From: CAYPFY01 sp964410105
GTDB taxonomy: Bacteria; Bacteroidota; Ignavibacteria; UBA10030; SZUA-254
Assembly (NCBI GenBank): GCA_964410105.1
Contig: CAYPFY010000022.1
Location: 1 to 57,525 of the forward strand
DNA length: 57,525 nt
Direction: 5' to 3'
The position numbers and the translations under genes were made by a program. Of the stretch, positions 1 to 9,842 are shown in pieces; position 1 is the first letter of the stretch, and each line of letters begins with the position of its first letter. A model generated the notes under the pieces. It was not told the origin of the DNA, searched no databases, and saw only the letters and a program-made list of their open reading frames with translations.

Positions 1-330
1 ACCTTTTTCCAATAACTGCATCTACGAGATTGTTATCATTTAGTTACAAACTAGACCGATAATAATAGCCCCTCTTCAAATTGGACGGCGGTTCAATTTC
101 CCCCTGTGCACTGTGGTTCAACGCGTTTTGCAGTGAGTGTTTGCATTTACCCAACTGCAGACACTTTTGTAGTTTTGAGAGGTAACAAACGTGTTTTTTA
201 ACCTGCCCCCGTTCTCTGTATCAACCTGGAATCGGGGAGCAGACCACCATGGGCGAAAGACAGAGCCAGCCTGACGCTCTATGTCACATACCTTCTTGTT
301 TCAATTTCTTCACTTCCGTATCGTAAAGGA
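1..330. other. Leading intergenic stretch, no gene seen
   Basis: No open frame with a start, coding bias or recognisable protein was found on either strand before the first secreted protein. The last ~30 bases are AT-rich and end in AAAGGA directly against the ATG at 331, too close for a normal ribosome binding site. A promoter is expected here but no convincing -35/-10 pair was found. Confidence 0.5.
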
Positions 331-1500
331 ATGAAATTATTCATAGAAGAGATTGCCGTGGCAAGACAAAAGTCCATGTTTTATTCAACAACAACGTTGT
401 CCGTCCTTGCGGCACTGTTCATATTTGCATACTCCGCAGAAGCACAGTTAATTTCTTCCGAAAGCTTTCAGTACACGACCGGCAACATCACCGGCAAGAA
501 CGGCGGCACGGGATGGAGCGGACCTTGGTTTAACAGTCCACTCAACTCCACCGACAATAAGATCGACACGCTCGGACTTTCCATGAACCCGCAGGTTCCG
601 GGGACAGGAAACAAGAATTACCAGATCGGAAGCGATGTAAGAAACTTCCGCTACATGGATACGACGAGCGCGTGGCTCGCTCCGTTCCTCGTCAACGGAA
701 CGTACGGGAAAACGTTCGGCAAAGATTCCACGACCATCTGGATCAGTTTTCTTATCTCGTGCAGTTCTTATCCTACTGTTGCGTACGGCGGACTTCATCT
801 CATGGACGGGGTCGGCGACGTCACGCTGGACCCGTTTGGCTTCAAACAGCAGCATCAGCGATTTCAATTCGGGGCGGATAACACGCACAGCAATTATATT
901 ATGGCACGCGTTACCAATGGCTTGCCGGGCGGCGCAACATGGCAAGGACACGTACCGGTAAACAAACAGGTGCGGTTGCTCGTTCATCGTATCGATTTCC
1001 ATTCAGGTCCCGAGGAAGCATGGATGTGGGTCGATCCTCCGGCAACCGTTACTCCCGACACCTCGACGGCGGACCTTCACGCGACGAACATCACCGATTT
1101 CAGGTTCAACGCGGTGAACATCGGCTCCGGCTCCAGCGCGAAATTCTATTTCGACGAGATGTGCATCGGCACGACGTTTCAGTCCGTCGTTCCTGGATCG
1201 GTGACAGGCGTAACGGAGAATACGGGGAACTCCCCGAAGGTATTTGTGCTAAATCAGAATTACCCGAATCCGTTCAATCCAAGCACAACAATATCCTTTT
1301 CCATTGGCGAGATGTCTCATGTGACGCTTCGCGTCTTCAACATGCTGGGCGTGGAAGTCTCAACGTTGGTATCGTCGGTACTGCCGCCGGGATCCTACGC
1401 TCGGCGATGGAGCCCTGAAAACTTGCCATCGGGTGTGTATGTCACCCGCCTCGAAGCCGGTCCAGTCAGCCAGACAAAAAAGCTAGTCTTTCTTAAATAG
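331..1500 (+). CDS. T9SS-exported protein with Por-type sorting tail
   Basis: 389 residues. The N-terminus is an export signal: the hydrophobic run LSVLAALFIFAYSA is followed by an AEA-Q cleavage site. The middle (about residues 40-290) is Gly/Ser/Asn-rich and beta-type, resembling concanavalin/LamG-like folds, and I do not recognise a family. The last ~80 residues are a T9SS type A sorting domain: QNYPNPFNPSTT, then a VTLRVFNMLGVEV strand, the LPSGVYV motif and a basic KKLVFLK tail. This tail is known to direct export through the outer membrane and to be removed at the surface. The start is uncertain: ATG 331, GTG 358 and ATG 376 all precede the signal, and 376 gives the most compact signal peptide. 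Surface or secreted location is well supported; function is unknown. Confidence 0.85.
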   Translation: MKLFIEEIAVARQKSMFYSTTTLSVLAALFIFAYSAEAQLISSESFQYTTGNITGKNGGTGWSGPWFNSPLNSTDNKIDTLGLSMNPQVPGTGNKNYQIGSDVRNFRYMDTTSAWLAPFLVNGTYGKTFGKDSTTIWISFLISCSSYPTVAYGGLHLMDGVGDVTLDPFGFKQQHQRFQFGADNTHSNYIMARVTNGLPGGATWQGHVPVNKQVRLLVHRIDFHSGPEEAWMWVDPPATVTPDTSTADLHATNITDFRFNAVNIGSGSSAKFYFDEMCIGTTFQSVVPGSVTGVTENTGNSPKVFVLNQNYPNPFNPSTTISFSIGEMSHVTLRVFNMLGVEVSTLVSSVLPPGSYARRWSPENLPSGVYVTRLEAGPVSQTKKLVFLK

Positions 1501-1639
1501 TATCAAATGATACCAGCTCACACGCAAAATAATGACGCTAGAATTATCCATACCAAACGGATCCTCGCCAAGCTCATGAGAGCGAACGTAAAACAGTAAA
1601 GTAAAATAGTGTCTGTCTTCAACCCGTTTCTTCCGACAA

Positions 1640-1880
1640 GTCGTTCCATCTGAATTTCTCCTGCGGCAACAACACGTTCTCGAACCTGTTGAGAAGTTTC
1701 GCCCGCAACTCTGCTGCTGAGTTCTCTATACTCCGCGGCAGGTACTTCAATGTGAAGATCGATTCGATCTAATAACGGGCCCGATATCTTTTCCATGTAC
1801 TTTTGGATTTGTCTTGAGGTACAGGTGCACTCTTCGAAACTATCTGAAAAATCTCCACATAAACATGGCTGTGTTTTCAT
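1640..1880 (-). pseudogene. comM/yifB (Mg-chelatase-like AAA ATPase) remnant 1
   Basis: About 80 residues match the central-to-C-terminal part of the ComM/YifB family: a CxCGDFSD...CTCT zinc-type Cys cluster, RQIQKYMEKISGPLLDRIDL, HIEVP and a degraded (R)EIQ. After EIQ the frame runs into unrelated hydrophobic sequence, and no Walker A or Lon-like N-terminal part lies upstream. Intact family members are around 500 residues, so this is a truncated relic. A second, separately diverged remnant of the same family lies at 12818-13354 on the same strand. Confidence 0.75.
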
Positions 1881-2136
1881 TCTATTACATAACCCATCTT
1901 GCCCTGGAACCGTGCGATCCGGCAGAGCCTGAGGAATTCGTGACCGTTTGCGACCACAGCAAAAACCGTCTGCTTATGCTCGGACTTCAAATGGTACAAT
2001 TCCCTCAATGAAAACCGTTGGCAAGCAGTCGAATAACTTTCTGTGCGCAAATCAGAGGTTTCGGAGCACGCGGAAGGCTGAGTCTCAGGACGGTAATCGG
2101 ATTTCGGTGATTCTCACGCAGCAATTCAATCCCAAT

Positions 2137-5100
2137 TCACCGAATGAGGAGCATCTTCTTCACGCTTAAGAACGTCGCGCGGGGATCAGTGGTGTTTGCT
2201 GCCTCCATGCGACAGAAGTAAACGCCGCTCGGGAGGCCCCCCGCGTCAAATCGAGCTGAATAGTTTCCTGCCTCCTCAATTCTATCGACCAGAGTACGCA
2301 CTACCTGGCCAATCGTATTGTAGACCTTCAGGACGACGCGTGACCTCCCGGGGAGTCCATACTGCACCAGCGTTGCGGGGTTAAAGGGATTTGGGAAGTT
2401 CTGGGCCAGAATAAACTGAGAGGGGTGAAGCTGTGCTTCGCTGACGGAGAGCGCAGGGGTATGCGTCACCGTATAGAGCCCGCGCTCTGCGCCCAGGTAG
2501 GTTGTGTCGCCATAGGAGACCAATCCGGTGGCGTTCATGCTGTCGAAGCCGGCATAGGTCCATTTTGCCCCGTTTCCGGCCGTAAAATAGACCCCCCTCC
2601 CGACGGTGCTGGAACCTATTCCCTGCGCAAAAGCGCCGAACAGGAACCCGCTCGAATCCACAGAGAGAACGAGCGCGGTCGCGCCCGCCGGCTGACCCGC
2701 GCCTGACATCGGCTGCCACGTTCCTCCGGCTATTCCACGATAATATATTCCGACAAAGCCTGCCGCAAACATCTCTCCCTTTTTTCCAGGAATCATTTGA
2801 CGAAACGGTCCCACGCCTGTAGTGTCGAGAATCCAGGCTCCTCCCGAGATGGGGCGGCGGAAGATCTTCGGTGTCGGATACTGTCCGCTCACGAACAGGG
2901 TTCCTTGGCCGTCTGATACCATGCTCTGCGTAGAACTATTGTTCGTGGACCCGAGCCCGGTGGTATCGGGCGTCCAGCTCCCGCCCAGCGGCCGTTGGAA
3001 TATTATTGGATTCGGCTGAGCGGAAGCAAACGTCGTGGCGAGATGCTGATTACCAAGCTCATCGACGTAGAAAAGGGTACCTGTCGTTCCTGAGAGAGTC
3101 GATGTGTCGGGGTGCCAGCTAGTTCCGTCATCGGTGCTCTTCAGGATGTTCGAGAGTGAAGGAGGGAACAGCTGATTCGTTTGCACCGAGTAGAGATTCC
3201 CCAATCCATCCCTGAGCACAGGGAGCCGGCCAAGGTAGCCGATCGTTGGATAGCGTTTCACCCAGTTCCCGAGATCCTTTGTAAAAATACCGAGGTCTGT
3301 GGAGGTTATCACTCTTCCCGTCGGGAGTTTGAGAAAGCCGTAGACCCGTTGTGCCGGCAGAGATCCGTTTGCTTCAAGCCAGTTCAGGCCCTGGTCCGTG
3401 CTCTTGAAGAGCCCTAGTGAGGTCGCAGCATACAGGATCGAGTCTCCTTCCAAATCGTGAATGAACGGCGCGCTCACTGTGAGCGAGGTGAGCGATGCGT
3501 CGAACCGTTTCCACCCTGAGGTTCCGCCCTGTGAGCGGTAGAGTGCTCCATTGATACTCATACCATAGACGTTTCCAAAAGCATCATCGGAAAGCCTCAC
3601 GAAGGGAGTGCTTGGATACGTCGAATATTGCCAGGTTCTCCCGGTGTCAAGGCTTCGCCCTATTGTCCCGGAAAATGTCGCGATAAAGATCCGGCCGGTC
3701 CTGTCGACGAATATCCGGCTTGAAGAATGCAGACCATTGTACGCGGTATTCTGTCGCCATTGGATGGAATCCGGACTCTGGACGAAAAGGCCGTTCGATG
3801 TCGTTGCGTATAAATATCCGTCTGGTCCATAACAGATGTCACTGATCGTGCCGGAAAGGAGTCCTGCTGAATCGACTTGCCAGCTCGCTCCGTAATCAGG
3901 GCTGATATAGACGTGCCTGTTCGAGAGCGCATAGAGCGGATCGCCGGCCACGGTCCCCAGGCCTTTGATGATACTTTCTCCCAATGGGGGAGTGCCCCCG
4001 AAAACATTTCCAAGAAACTGCGGATAAAAACCCCATGGGTTTGGGTTGAGATGGATAACAATGCCATTTCCGTGATAAACATCCAGGGGGAGACGGTCTC
4101 CGACGCTATCGGGAACGGTCTCGTTGACGTTAAACTGGTTCGTCCCGAAACCAGGTATGAGTTGGTAGGCTCCTACGGTGTCGCGATTATCCCAGATGCC
4201 GCCAGTCGTGGCGGCTTCAATTACATTATTCTTTCCCGAAAATATCTGGTCTACCTCTGATCCCTTCGGCAAATCGACAAGATGGTTACCGTAAGGCACG
4301 GCTGCAGTGTACTGCGTGCAACAATAATCGGGACAATTGATGCCTGCAGCCCTGATCAAACTGTCGAGCACGCTGAACCGGGGCCGTCCCTCTGGTTTCG
4401 TCAAAGTAGCCATCAGGTCATTTTCGTGGCCCGGGTTTGTGGTAGATGTAGTTCCCCAAAAATTTTCTGTATACTCATCCTCGAAGCCGATCAGATGCCC
4501 GACTTCGTGTGCGGCAGTGTTGTCGTCCCCAGCCCTTATCCACCATTTGCCGGAAGTGGAGCTCCCACCATTCAACTGCGTGAGTCTCCAGACGTATGAG
4601 CGAAAATATTCCGACCCGGGGACAATCTTGATTTGGTGATGTTCTGAGTTAACCTCGCCGAGGTGGACGATGACGCGCATGCGGATCGGGCACCACGCCC
4701 CGTAAATGGCGCCTGCATTCCACTTATCCTCGATGCTGTGCTTGATTTTCAACGCCGTCGCGAGATCAACAGAGTCGCCAAGGAGGTCGAGCTTCACGGT
4801 GATGAGTGTTGTGCAACCGTCATTCACGACCGTCGAACCGCCGCCCGAGACAGCCTGAGGCCGTGCGAGTGGAGCGGAGGGAGCATCAAGCGCATTGTAG
4901 TGAAGGTCGAGCGTATCGGGAGTGATCGAGTTCAGATTACGAATAATGCTGTCCAGAGGCGCGAGCGTACTGTTTACAGCCAGGACGCGTCGTTCGTTCA
5001 AATTTGCCCGGACATGGAGTCCGACGTAATCCCCGTCATAGTACCCGCCATCGGATAAAGTATCAAGCGAAAAGAAATTGTGAGCGGAAAGAGAGGAGAC

Positions 5101-5385
5101 GATCGAGTCCAGCTGCGCGGGTCCGAGCGTGAATGTGCGAATTAGGGTGGCTGAACCGGTCCTCCGATCCTGGGGATAGATGATGTAGTATCTTCCATTA
5201 CCGGCAGAGTCGATCGTGAGTTTGACGACACCCTCCCACGGAGCTTTTCCGCCCGCCAGCGCTTCCAGGTAAAAATTCGAAGGCACCTGAGCGCGAATCG
5301 TAGTGATCGCGAAGATCCAAAGAAGCATCCATATTGCCGGCAGAGAGAGCCGGCGCGATGGGAAGATGCACCGTTTCTCCTTCAT
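2137..5385 (-). CDS. Secreted putative zinc metalloprotease with propeller and T9SS tail
   Basis: 1082 residues from the ATG at 5385, chosen because AGAGGGA lies 5 nt upstream and a clean signal peptide follows (LPAIWMLLWIFAITTIRAQ); an in-frame upstream start at 5445 would only lengthen it. The first ~350 residues contain AAHEVGHLIGFEDEY, an HExxHxxGxxD zinc site of the metzincin type, where Glu is the general base. From about residue 440 to 980 there are repeated BNR/sialidase-like propeller blades (SPDYGASW, STDQGLNW, STDDGTSW). The end is a T9SS sorting domain (QNFPNPFNPAT...LPSGVYFCRMEA...KKMLLIR). It probably acts on the cell surface or outside the cell; the substrate is unknown. It stands alone between degraded genes. 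Confidence 0.85.
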   Translation of the reverse strand: MKEKRCIFPSRRLSLPAIWMLLWIFAITTIRAQVPSNFYLEALAGGKAPWEGVVKLTIDSAGNGRYYIIYPQDRRTGSATLIRTFTLGPAQLDSIVSSLSAHNFFSLDTLSDGGYYDGDYVGLHVRANLNERRVLAVNSTLAPLDSIIRNLNSITPDTLDLHYNALDAPSAPLARPQAVSGGGSTVVNDGCTTLITVKLDLLGDSVDLATALKIKHSIEDKWNAGAIYGAWCPIRMRVIVHLGEVNSEHHQIKIVPGSEYFRSYVWRLTQLNGGSSTSGKWWIRAGDDNTAAHEVGHLIGFEDEYTENFWGTTSTTNPGHENDLMATLTKPEGRPRFSVLDSLIRAAGINCPDYCCTQYTAAVPYGNHLVDLPKGSEVDQIFSGKNNVIEAATTGGIWDNRDTVGAYQLIPGFGTNQFNVNETVPDSVGDRLPLDVYHGNGIVIHLNPNPWGFYPQFLGNVFGGTPPLGESIIKGLGTVAGDPLYALSNRHVYISPDYGASWQVDSAGLLSGTISDICYGPDGYLYATTSNGLFVQSPDSIQWRQNTAYNGLHSSSRIFVDRTGRIFIATFSGTIGRSLDTGRTWQYSTYPSTPFVRLSDDAFGNVYGMSINGALYRSQGGTSGWKRFDASLTSLTVSAPFIHDLEGDSILYAATSLGLFKSTDQGLNWLEANGSLPAQRVYGFLKLPTGRVITSTDLGIFTKDLGNWVKRYPTIGYLGRLPVLRDGLGNLYSVQTNQLFPPSLSNILKSTDDGTSWHPDTSTLSGTTGTLFYVDELGNQHLATTFASAQPNPIIFQRPLGGSWTPDTTGLGSTNNSSTQSMVSDGQGTLFVSGQYPTPKIFRRPISGGAWILDTTGVGPFRQMIPGKKGEMFAAGFVGIYYRGIAGGTWQPMSGAGQPAGATALVLSVDSSGFLFGAFAQGIGSSTVGRGVYFTAGNGAKWTYAGFDSMNATGLVSYGDTTYLGAERGLYTVTHTPALSVSEAQLHPSQFILAQNFPNPFNPATLVQYGLPGRSRVVLKVYNTIGQVVRTLVDRIEEAGNYSARFDAGGLPSGVYFCRMEAANTTDPRATFLSVKKMLLIR

Positions 5386-5639
5386 TGTTTCCCTCTGAAG
5401 AAGAATGCTGCCTTCCTGTCTTTCTATGCATGCTATTCTCTCCATTTCACTCTACTCCCTTCTGGACACACGCAGATAAGCTTCGCGCCTGCTAACGCAA
5501 CCGCCCCCGGTGAGTTGATGATTTGTCACCACTAACCGTCTGCTATTACCGTGAGAATTTGGCATGATTCAACGCAGCTCAGACCCGGAGAGAACAACGC
5601 ACTGGATGGTCTGAGAACGTAGAGAGAAACTTCGCCAAA

Positions 5640-5750
5640 ATCCAAAGCCCCCTCTGTTTTCCGCACCGCGTGAACCACGTTCACAATACCCATGCCGCCC
5701 TCGCCGGGCTTCTCAAGGATTTCATAGCCTGGCATTCTCTGACCGATCAT
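5640..5750 (-). pseudogene. Ser/Thr kinase 5' remnant
   Basis: The first ~25 codons read MIGQRMPGYEILEKPGEGGMG, the N-terminus and Gly-rich ATP loop found in the three kinase copies to the right. After GIV the frame becomes unrelated sequence, with no invariant Lys, HRD or DFG, and stops at 5532. It is a relic left by duplication and deletion. Two coding changes (Leu to Pro before the loop, Tyr to Asn after it) fit relaxed selection. Confidence 0.7.
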
Positions 5751-5799
5751 CGGGCAACCGTTATGAATATCGTATTCATCATGACTTCTTCGTCAACGT

Positions 5800-6675
5800 T
5801 TAGAGTGCGCCTTTATACTTCTCCAATAATTTCTGAAACCGGGGTACTGAGGCGAGCGATGCAAGCTCGGTATCGTACTGACAAAAATACGCCGTGTAGA
5901 CGTTTGGAATGCCCAGGATCTGTTCGAGTTTATCCATTGAAGCATCGGGTTCGCCTGTAAGGGCATAAATCTGAGCCAGGGCATAGAGCGCGTCCGGCCC
6001 ACCTTCAAGTTTCACCAGAGAATAGAGAATGGCCGCCTGATGGTCGCCGCGAAACGGGAGCTTCCCGGTGAACAATTCATACAAGACGACTCCGCAGGAA
6101 AAAATATCGCTCCGCGCATCGACATCTTCACCACGTGCCTGTTCGGGAGACATATACGCTGCCGTTCCTAACGTGCTGCCGGCCTTTGTGAATTTCGGCA
6201 CCCCTTTCAATTTCGCAAGGCCGAAATCGGTGATCTTCACATCCCCTTTGGCTGTAATGAGGATATTCTCGGATTTGATGTCCCGATGGACGACACTTTT
6301 TTCATGTGCAGCGGAAATTCCATTGCAAATGTGAATCGCAACGTCGAGAGCCCTTCCTAACGAGAGCGGATTATCCTGCTGAATTCGTCTCGTGAGGGTT
6401 GTTCCGTCGACATATCCCATCGAAAGATAGATTTGCCCGCCCGATTCATTGATCTCAAAAATTGCGGTAACATTCGGATGAAGAATCTGTGATGCAGCCC
6501 GTGCTTCCTGATAAAACCGCTCGCGCTCCTCGTCATCGGCAGTAAGCACGTGTGGAAGAAGTTTCAGCGCAACGATACGATCGAGCTTCGTGTCGTGGGC
6601 CTAATAGACGACGCCCATCCCGCCTTCGCCGAGTTTTTCAAGAATTTTGTAATGGGATACGGTCTGCCCGATCAT
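5800..6675 (-). pseudogene. Broken Ser/Thr kinase with nonsense codon and internal deletion
   Basis: Reading from ATG 6675 gives MIGQTVSHYKILEKLGEGGM then GVVY, followed by an in-frame TAG at 6601-6603 (codon 25) where the paralogs have Lys (VYKA). Downstream the frame is open: VALKLL, VVHRDIKSEN, TDFGLAK, MSPEQ and the kinase C-lobe up to LPFRGDHQAAILYSLV. It then jumps straight to a TPR-like end (ALYALAQIYALTGEPDAS...FQKLLEKYK). Relatives with TPR tails carry several hundred residues between these points, so an internal deletion is inferred. An internal start (for example near 6549) would lack the ATP-binding loop and Lys. Probably non-functional. Confidence 0.8.
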
Positions 6676-6768
6676 AGAGCCGTCATTCCCCGGTCGTCCG
6701 TCGCCGTTTATTGAGCATGTCGATACTATCTCGTTTCTCTGTGTTCAACTGCCAAATCCGAGATGTCC

Positions 6769-9462
6769 CTACTTCCTGATCAGATCCATATTCCAGTTTG
6801 TAAGAAGCGAAATCGGTAGGTTAGCTTCCAGACCGGTGGTGGTAGCAACCAGAAATTGCTTTCCGTCCCTGGAAATATCAAGAACGGCACACCGGGGAAT
6901 TTCAAATAATTTTACCGGCTGCCCGACGCTGAATACCGATCCAACGGTTTTCACCGGAACTTCCATGAGAACTCCTGCCGACTGGTTGTAATAGACTTTA
7001 TGACCATCGGGGCTCCAGATCGGGAGGCGGCCGCCGGAACTCGATACTTGCCACTTGCCGCCACCGGATGGAAATGGACGCGCGTAGATTTCCCTTTTCC
7101 CCGATTCATCAGAATTGTACACCAGCCAGTGACCATCGGGCGAAATCCTCGCATCGTCTTCGCTAAACTTTGAGTTTGCAAACGGGGTCGGTTCATGTTT
7201 TCCATCCAGAGGAAGAATCATGAGATCTGTCCCGGTGCTCTCGTTCACGGTGAGATAGACGATAAAATGTCCATCGGCGCTCCAGTCCAACGGTGAATTT
7301 GTCGCCTGGGTCTTCACCAATTCCTGTTCTGACTCTGTGCCATTGGAGTTTTTCACATAGATCCCGGATCCCTGTCTGTCTGTCGAGTATGCGATCTTGG
7401 CACCATCCCGAGACCAAATGGGCGCCCACTCCGCTGCCGGATCGAATGTAATACGGGTACTAATCTTCCGCGAAACATCGTAGAGCCAAATATCAGAAAA
7501 ATTTGATTCCGGATCAGGCGCATCGAAGGCGATTTGGGTTCCGTCGGGAGAAAAGCGGGCTCCATTCGTCATGGGACGTCCGCCACCAACATCGCCAACT
7601 TTCTTTCCGGTGCGGTCACGCAACGAAAGCATCCCCGCGCTATTCCCCGGAACCTGGTAGGTGATGATACCATTATTGGAGACAGAAAAAACGCCGCGGC
7701 TCTTGTCTCCTGAATATTCAACCTTTCCCACGATCGGGGTCGCATCGCCGGACAACTCCAGTTTTGTGAGATCAAACGGCTGGGCGAGCACCGACTTTTG
7801 TTTAACGTACAGAAGGTAGCCTCTGGAATATGCCATGTTGGAAGATACCCTGATGAGCAGCTTATCGATAGTGCCGTCGAGCGAGGAGACATACATCGCG
7901 CCGCTATACTCATTCGTGCGATTTGCGCCCTGAGTCGTATAAATAAAATGTTTTCCATCCGGCAAAAAATGGGGCCACCGGTGATTGGATTCATTCCGGG
8001 TTGTATCGAGGTGTGTTGCCGGACTGGGCTTGCCTCCGGCGGCCGATACTTTCAGAAGTCCGGTAAAATCAAAGGTCGGCGAAAAGACGATGATATCGTC
8101 CTGATTCCATGTTCCGCCTCTGCCGTTCGGCGCGTCACAGATTATTTCCGGATTTCCTCCGGCGGCAGATATCTTCCTGAGCTTACCGCCGGCAAAAAAT
8201 CCGATGAACTTATTGTCGGGCGACCAGAAGGGGAATTGCGCGCCATCCGTTTCGGAAAGCTGACGCGAAGCCGATGAGTTCAGCGGCCGCACCCAGAGGG
8301 AAGTGTTCCCCGCAGAATCCGCAGCAACAAGTGCAAGCATGGTTCCGCCGGGTGAGAGTGCAATGTGACCTCCGATGCTATTGTTGAAACTGGTTCCGGG
8401 CGGGGGAGTAATGGAAGCGCTGATCGACTGAACTTCCGGTGCAGCCTCCCGGAAATGGATAAATGCAATGCCCGCGCACAAAAGAGCAAAGGCAATCGCA
8501 ATGCTCCATGGTAACCACGGCGTCTTTCGTGGTGGTGAATGAGCCAGGCCTTGGCCAGAATCGATAGAACTTCCCGAGAGTGATCGATTATCCTCTTGCA
8601 GGGCTGGTCGTGCCGCTGTAATGCGGCTCAGCCGTTGCCTGCTTGATTCGCGCCGGTACCGCTTCAGGTCAAGTCCGGTTTGAGCGATTGATTGTGTCCG
8701 TTCACGCGGATCCTTCTCAAGACACTCAAGGACAAGTGTATCGAGACTAGGATCAATATCAGTTTTAACCGATGACATCGGCGCCGCGTCTACATTGACG
8801 ATCTCGTATGCCACGGCAGTCTCATGCACACCCTTGAAGGGGAGCTGTCCAGTGAAGAGCTCGTACAGGAGAACTCCAAACGAGAATATATCCGACCGGT
8901 GATCCACGTCTTGTCCCAGGACCTGCTCAGGCGACATATATCCGGCAGTCCCGAGCGTGCTTCCCTCTTTCGTCAGTCTGTTGACCTTACTGGACGCGCT
9001 CCTGAGCTTCGCCAGTCCGAAATCCATGATCTGCGCGATGCCGTCTTTGCGGATCATGATATTTTCCGGTTTTATGTCCCGATGGACGATGCCCTTCTCA
9101 TGCGCGGCTGCCAGCCCCTCGGCGACCTGGATCCCGATATCGATCGCTTCTTTGAACCTAACCTGTTCCCGCTTCTCCCGCAGCGTTTGTCCATCGACGA
9201 ACTCCATGACGATGAACATTTGGCCATCGTGTTCCTGGATATCATGAATCGTGCAGATGTTGGGATGATTCAACGTTGCGGCGGCTTTTGCCTCCTGGAC
9301 AAAACGAGTCTTGTCTTGTTCCGATGCTTTGAGATGGGAGGGTAGGAACTTAAGTGCGACGGTTCGGTCGAGTTTCGTGTCGCGGGCCTTATAGACGACC
9401 CCCATACCGCCTTCTCCGAGCTTCTCGAGAATCTCATAGTGGGAAATACTAGTTCCAATCAT
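6769..9462 (-). CDS. Membrane Ser/Thr protein kinase with PD40 propeller
   Basis: 897 residues from ATG 9462, chosen because it aligns with the MIGQ...SHY start of the paralogs; an in-frame TTG at 9492 adds ten residues. The kinase domain (about 1-275) is complete: GEGGMGVVY, VALK (K38), HRDIKPEN (D129), MDFGLAK and YMSPEQ. A single membrane helix follows near 330-350 (WLPWSIAIAFALLCAGIAF). The C-terminal ~500 residues carry repeated FSPDGTQIAF / WSPDGHKVYY motifs of PD40/TolB-like propellers, expected outside the cytoplasm. The layout suggests a receptor kinase sensing through the propeller. It is divergent from the paralog at 9843 and shares a near-identical 269-bp tract with it. Confidence 0.92.
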   Translation of the reverse strand: MIGTSISHYEILEKLGEGGMGVVYKARDTKLDRTVALKFLPSHLKASEQDKTRFVQEAKAAATLNHPNICTIHDIQEHDGQMFIVMEFVDGQTLREKREQVRFKEAIDIGIQVAEGLAAAHEKGIVHRDIKPENIMIRKDGIAQIMDFGLAKLRSASSKVNRLTKEGSTLGTAGYMSPEQVLGQDVDHRSDIFSFGVLLYELFTGQLPFKGVHETAVAYEIVNVDAAPMSSVKTDIDPSLDTLVLECLEKDPRERTQSIAQTGLDLKRYRRESSRQRLSRITAARPALQEDNRSLSGSSIDSGQGLAHSPPRKTPWLPWSIAIAFALLCAGIAFIHFREAAPEVQSISASITPPPGTSFNNSIGGHIALSPGGTMLALVAADSAGNTSLWVRPLNSSASRQLSETDGAQFPFWSPDNKFIGFFAGGKLRKISAAGGNPEIICDAPNGRGGTWNQDDIIVFSPTFDFTGLLKVSAAGGKPSPATHLDTTRNESNHRWPHFLPDGKHFIYTTQGANRTNEYSGAMYVSSLDGTIDKLLIRVSSNMAYSRGYLLYVKQKSVLAQPFDLTKLELSGDATPIVGKVEYSGDKSRGVFSVSNNGIITYQVPGNSAGMLSLRDRTGKKVGDVGGGRPMTNGARFSPDGTQIAFDAPDPESNFSDIWLYDVSRKISTRITFDPAAEWAPIWSRDGAKIAYSTDRQGSGIYVKNSNGTESEQELVKTQATNSPLDWSADGHFIVYLTVNESTGTDLMILPLDGKHEPTPFANSKFSEDDARISPDGHWLVYNSDESGKREIYARPFPSGGGKWQVSSSGGRLPIWSPDGHKVYYNQSAGVLMEVPVKTVGSVFSVGQPVKLFEIPRCAVLDISRDGKQFLVATTTGLEANLPISLLTNWNMDLIRK
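8930..9198 (-). repeat. Inverted near-identical tract, copy 1 (kinase gene)
   Basis: This stretch inside the minus-strand kinase matches 10107-10375 of the plus-strand kinase in inverted orientation. By hand alignment I count 7 differences in 269 bases, while the genes are clearly more diverged on both sides. It covers VDGQTL through MSPEQ, including the catalytic and activation loops. Confidence 0.85.
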
Positions 9463-9842
9463 GGTTTGAGATAGTATTGATAATTCGGACAAATTTCAAA
9501 TGACGGTGATCTTCCAAACGTGCGTAGAGCATCTCTGCTCCCGGAAGTGACCGTAAAATCTGATCGCATCCGGTCAGCGTGGAGGCGAGCGTCACCTGAG
9601 AACTAAGCGGGAGGAGTTTAGAAGGCCGCGTAGGCCTCCCTTCCGCTCGATTTTCCGCCCACTCCAAAGCGGTCGGGGCCGGCTTTCAATTGCGTTTCAA
9701 ATTGCAGAACCCGCGACAATCGCTGCCCACGGACAAACTTCCTGGTTTTTTCGCTCACGAGCTGTGAGTTTTGACAATCAGGTTTATTCTCTTTAATTTC
9801 AGTGCTTTGGTTCATTTCGATTCTCGACGGTAAAGGAGCATC
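9463..9842. promoter_or_regulatory. Shared divergent upstream region of the two kinase genes
   Basis: The 380 bp between the divergent kinase starts hold no recognisable gene. For the plus-strand gene, TTGACA (9771-9776) and TTTAAT (9792-9797) form a possible promoter with a rather short 15-nt spacer, and AAAGGAG sits 4 nt before ATG 9843. For the minus-strand gene no Shine-Dalgarno sequence precedes ATG 9462. Confidence 0.45.

Noticed and set aside
1881..2136. Possible upstream continuation of the first comM remnant
   Set aside because: Translation in the remnant's frame stays open for a while but shows no convincing ComM motif, and other frames show none either.
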